Assembly (NCBI RefSeq): GCF_032854445.1
Contig: NW_027017974.1
Span: 62,001 to 126,000 of the forward strand
Length of the DNA: 64,000 nucleotides
Reading direction: 5' to 3'
Source of the DNA: Liolophura sinensis
Taxonomy: Eukaryota > Mollusca > Polyplacophora > Chitonida > Chitonidae
Position numbers and translations under genes: made by a program. Within the stretch, counting starts at the first letter, position 1, and each line of letters starts with the position of its first letter. Below the pieces are notes generated by a model. That model ran no database searches and was not told where the DNA came from. It saw only the letters and a program-made list of their open reading frames with translations. This document shows, in pieces, positions 61,101 to 64,000 of the stretch.

Positions 61101-64000
61101 CACCATTTGTACGTGAAAAACACAAGGTACTTGATACAGTCTGCTGTAAAAAGTACAACTGAACACAGACCCACTTGAATAAGGAGCCAAAAGATCCGGA
61201 ATTGAGCCAGGTATCGGCAGCTGTTGAAAAATTGCAAATTTCCCTGGTTTCCATGGAGTAAGAGCCGTTGCTGTGCACGTGATTATGACATAAATGATCA
61301 TTCAATTGTCACTACAGGCAAAAGTATTGGTCGGACAGCAACGCGGTTTGCACCATTCGATTTGTCGTCACAAAATACGTCGGATTAGCCTCTTACCAGC
61401 AGCACTGGAACAATTTCTCCAATTTTGCATTTTTACCTTGTCTTTTTGTTAATTGAAATCGGCTACACTGTACTCTGTACAATCGCGACTGGTCATTACT
61501 ATATTCAACTTTTGACTATAAGTTATGTGCCCTTCGGTAGCCCAGAAGGCGTCAAATCTTTGGGCTAAGCCCATTTAACTCACCCAGCAATTGTCTTACT
61601 TCTAAGTCCAAGACAATCTCAATGTCTTTATCTACGTGTAGAAAAACCACACCATTTGTACGTGAAAAACACAAGGTACTTGATACAGTCTGCTGTAAAA
61701 AGTACAACTGAACACTGACCCACTTCAGTAAGGTGCCAAAAGATTCGGAATTGAGCCAGGCATCGGCAGCTGTTGAAAAGTTGCAAATTTCCCTGGTTTC
61801 CATGGAGTAAGAGCCGTTTCTACGCACGTGATTATGACATCAATGATCATTGAATTGTCGCTACAGCCAAAAGTATTGGTCGGAGAGCAACGCGGTTTGC
61901 ACCATTCGATTTCTCGTCACAAAATACGTCGGATTGGCCTCTTACCAGCAGCACTGGAACAGTTTTTGCACTTTTGCATTTTTACCTGGTCTTTTTGTTA
62001 ATTGAAATCGGCTACACTGTACTCTGTACAATTGCGACTGGTCATTACTATATTCAACTTTTGACTATAAGTTATGTGCCCTTCGGTAGCCCAGAAGACC
62101 TGAAATCTTTGGGCTAAGCCCATTTAACTCACCCAGCAATTGCCTTACTTCTAAGTGCAAGACAATCTCAATGTCTTTATCTACGTGTAGAAAAACCACA
62201 CCATTTGTACGTGAAAAACACAAGGTACTTGATACAGTCTGCTGTAAAAAGTACAACTGACCACAGACCCACATGAATAAGGTGCCAAAAGATGCGGAAT
62301 TGAGCCAGGTATTGGCAGCTGTTGAAAAATTGCAAATTTTCCTGGTTTCCATGGAGTAAGAGCCGTTGCTGTGCACGTGATTATGACATAAATGATCATT
62401 CAATTGTCACTACAGCCAAAAGTATTGGTCGGACAGCAACGCGGTTTGCACCATTCGATTTGTCGTCACAAAATACGTCGGATTAGCCTCTTACCAGCAG
62501 CACTGGAACAATTTTTCCACTTTTGCATTTTTGCCTGGTCTTTTTGTTAATTGAAACCGGCTACACTGTACTCTGTACAATCGCGACTGGTCATTACTAT
62601 ATTCAACTTTTGACTATAAGTTATGTGCCCTTCGGTAGCCCAGAAGACCTGAAATCTTTGGGCTAAGCCCATTTAACTCACCCAGCAATTGCCTTACTTC
62701 TAAGTGCAAGACAATCTCAATGTCTTTATCTACGTGTAGAAAAACCACACCATTTGTACGTGAAAAACACAAGGTACTTGATACAGTCTGCTGTAAAAAG
62801 TACAACTGAACACTGACCCACTTCAGTAAGGTGCCAAAAGATGCGGAATTGAGCCAGGCATCGGCAGCTGTTGAAAAATTTTAAATTTCCCTGGATTCCA
62901 TGGAGTAAGAGCCGTTGCTGGGCACGTGATTATGACATCAATGATCATTCAATTGTCGCTACAGCCAAAAGTATTGGTCGGAGAGCAACGCGGTTTGCAC
63001 CATTCGATTTCTCGTCACAAAATACGTCGGATTAGCTTCTTACCAGTAGCACTGGAACAGTTTTTCCACTTTTGCATTTTTTGCCTGGTCTTTTTGTTAA
63101 TTGAAATCGGCTACACTGTACTCTGTACAATCGCGACTGGTCATTACTATATTCAACTTTTGACTATAAGTTATGTGCCCTTCGGTAGCCCAGAAGACCT
63201 GAAATCTTTTATCTAAGCCCATTTAACTTACCCAGCAATTGCCTTACTTCTAAGTGCAAGACAATCTCAATGTCTTTATCTACGTGTAGAAAAACCACAC
63301 CATTTGTAAATAAAAAACACAAGGTACTTGATACAGTCTGCTGTAAAAAGTACAACTAAACACTGACCAACTTCAGTAAGGTGCCAAAAGATGCGGAATT
63401 GAGCCAGGCATCGGCAGCTGTTGAAAAATTGCAAATTTCCCTGGTTTCCATGGAGTAAGAGCCGTTGCTGGGCACGTGATTATGACATAAATGATCATTC
63501 AATTGTCACTACAGCCAAAAGTGTTAGTCGGAGAGCAACGCGGTTTGCACCATTTGTTTTCTCGTCAGAAAATACGTCGGATTAGCCTCTTACTAGTAGC
63601 ACTGGAACAGTTTTTCCACTTTTGCATTTTTACCTGGTCTTTTTGTTAATTGAAATCGGCTACACTGTACTCTGTACAATCGCGACTGGTCATTACTATA
63701 TTCAACTTTTGACTATAAGTTATGTGCCTTCGGTAGCCCAGAAGACCTGAAATCTTTCGCTCAGCCCATTTAACTCACCCAGCAATTGCCTTACTTCTAA
63801 GTGCAAGACAATCTCAATGTCTTTATCTACGTGTAGAAAAACCACACCATTTGTACGTGAAAAACATAAGGTACTTGATACAGTCTGCTGTAAAAAGTAC
63901 AACTGAACACTGACCCACTTCAGTAAGGTGCCAAAAGATGCGGAATTGAGCCAGGCATCGGCAGCTGTTGAAAAATTGCAAATTTCCCTGGTTTCCATGG
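58197..64000. repeat. Right-hand satellite segment, heterogeneous monomers, open at window edge
   Basis: Mostly S-linker monomers with gacctgaaatc and a higher load of private substitutions than the 30-46 kb section, for example atcgGgactgg (58193), caatcacgac (60387), ggagccaaaag (61184) and ttttatctaag (63207). It contains a two-monomer repeat at 58745-60941. The last monomer starts at 63688 and is cut by the window edge after 313 bp, so the array continues. Confidence 0.8.
58745..60941. repeat. Two-monomer (dimer) tandem repeat
   Basis: Dimer copies 58745-59842 and 59843-60941 match at 1098 bp. Shared private marks are tgcattttGGcctgg (59230 and 60328), gacctgaaatctttgggccaagccc and agtccaag in the first member. 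Second members differ more (aacgtc against gacctg; tcagcgcatttc against taagcccattt), so one half was later converted or the duplication is older than those of the central region. Confidence 0.65.

Larger units (their letters stand above)
1..64000. repeat. Satellite DNA array, 549-bp monomer, about 116.5 copies
   Basis: The whole window is a tandem array. Taking the motif gactGGTCATTACTATATTC as phase mark, monomers start at 1, 550, 1100, 1649, 2198, 2747, 3296, 3842, 4393, 4941, 5490, 6040, 6589, 7138, 7688, 8238, 8787, 9336 and so on to 63688. The modal spacing is exactly 549. Exceptions are a 381-bp monomer (29653), a 558-bp monomer (52544), a 705-bp monomer (54749) and scattered changes of 1-3 bp. 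All copies share one orientation and no unique sequence intervenes. Homogeneous kilobase-scale arrays like this are known from centromeric, pericentromeric and subtelomeric heterochromatin of eukaryotes; that location is inference here. I do not recognise the family. The ends of the array are not in the window. Confidence 0.98.

Noticed and set aside
1-64000. CRISPR array or bacterial repeat region
   Set aside because: The repeated unit is 549 bp with no repeat/spacer alternation. Variation is by lineage, not unique spacers, and there are no cas genes or other prokaryotic genes.

Overview
The window is one uninterrupted array of satellite DNA. From the first base to the last it is a head-to-tail series of a monomer of about 549 bp, all in the same orientation: 116 consecutive monomers plus a 313-bp partial one at the right edge. 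I find no protein-coding gene, rRNA, tRNA, CRISPR array or recognisable transposon. No stretch of 300 bases lies outside the satellite. The only clearly foreign bases are 29 bp around a run of 20 A's at 44891-44919. The many short open frames of 60-164 codons recur because the DNA recurs, and I do not annotate them as genes. A pure array of this length, with higher-order structure and divergent monomer lineages, points to a eukaryotic chromosome in a centromeric, pericentromeric or subtelomeric block. I do not recognise the satellite and cannot name the organism. CpG is kept at about 18 sites per monomer, which weakly favours a lineage without heavy germline CpG methylation.

Monomers fall into lineages marked by linked variants. 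The clearest marker is a linker about 230 bp into the unit, in three forms: S (cttcagtaagg), F (catttataagg) and N (catgaataagg, preceded by gaccacagaccc). Other multi-state sites agree with it: gac(ctg/gcc/gtc/atc)aaatc, gggc(ta/ca/cc)agccc, agt(gca/cga/cca/caa)agac and gct(ggg/gtg/acg)cacg.

Layout. (1) 1-3841: mixed F and S monomers, including a 2.4-kb block repeated at 9093-11530. (2) 3842-25257: a left higher-order repeat with ancestral order X-F1-F2-N1-F3-F4-N2-S1-S2-S3, present as one full and two rearranged copies, followed by a 2196-bp tandem duplication (18842-23231) and a further copy of X-F1-F2. (3) 25258-45954: a right higher-order repeat A-B-C-D-E-F-G-H-I-J, present as a partial copy, then copies of 9, 7 and 10 monomers. 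Copies differ by whole-monomer deletions and one monomer carries the poly-A patch. (4) 45955-52543: a region with recurring K and KL cassettes. (5) 52544-58196: a divergent subfamily with a 9-bp duplication, a 156-bp out-of-register duplication and private variants. (6) 58197-64000: more heterogeneous monomers, including a two-monomer repeat.

Nothing here works as a gene set. The biology visible is array evolution: unequal crossover in register, rarer out-of-register joins at 3-bp microhomologies, and short conversion tracts that make mosaic monomers. Several segments (about 3.4-7.8 kb, 26.1-27.7 kb, 36.5-36.9 kb) carry clustered single-base indels compared with near-identical sister copies and probably reflect consensus error. 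All lineage assignments were made by eye from diagnostic variants, not by alignment software.
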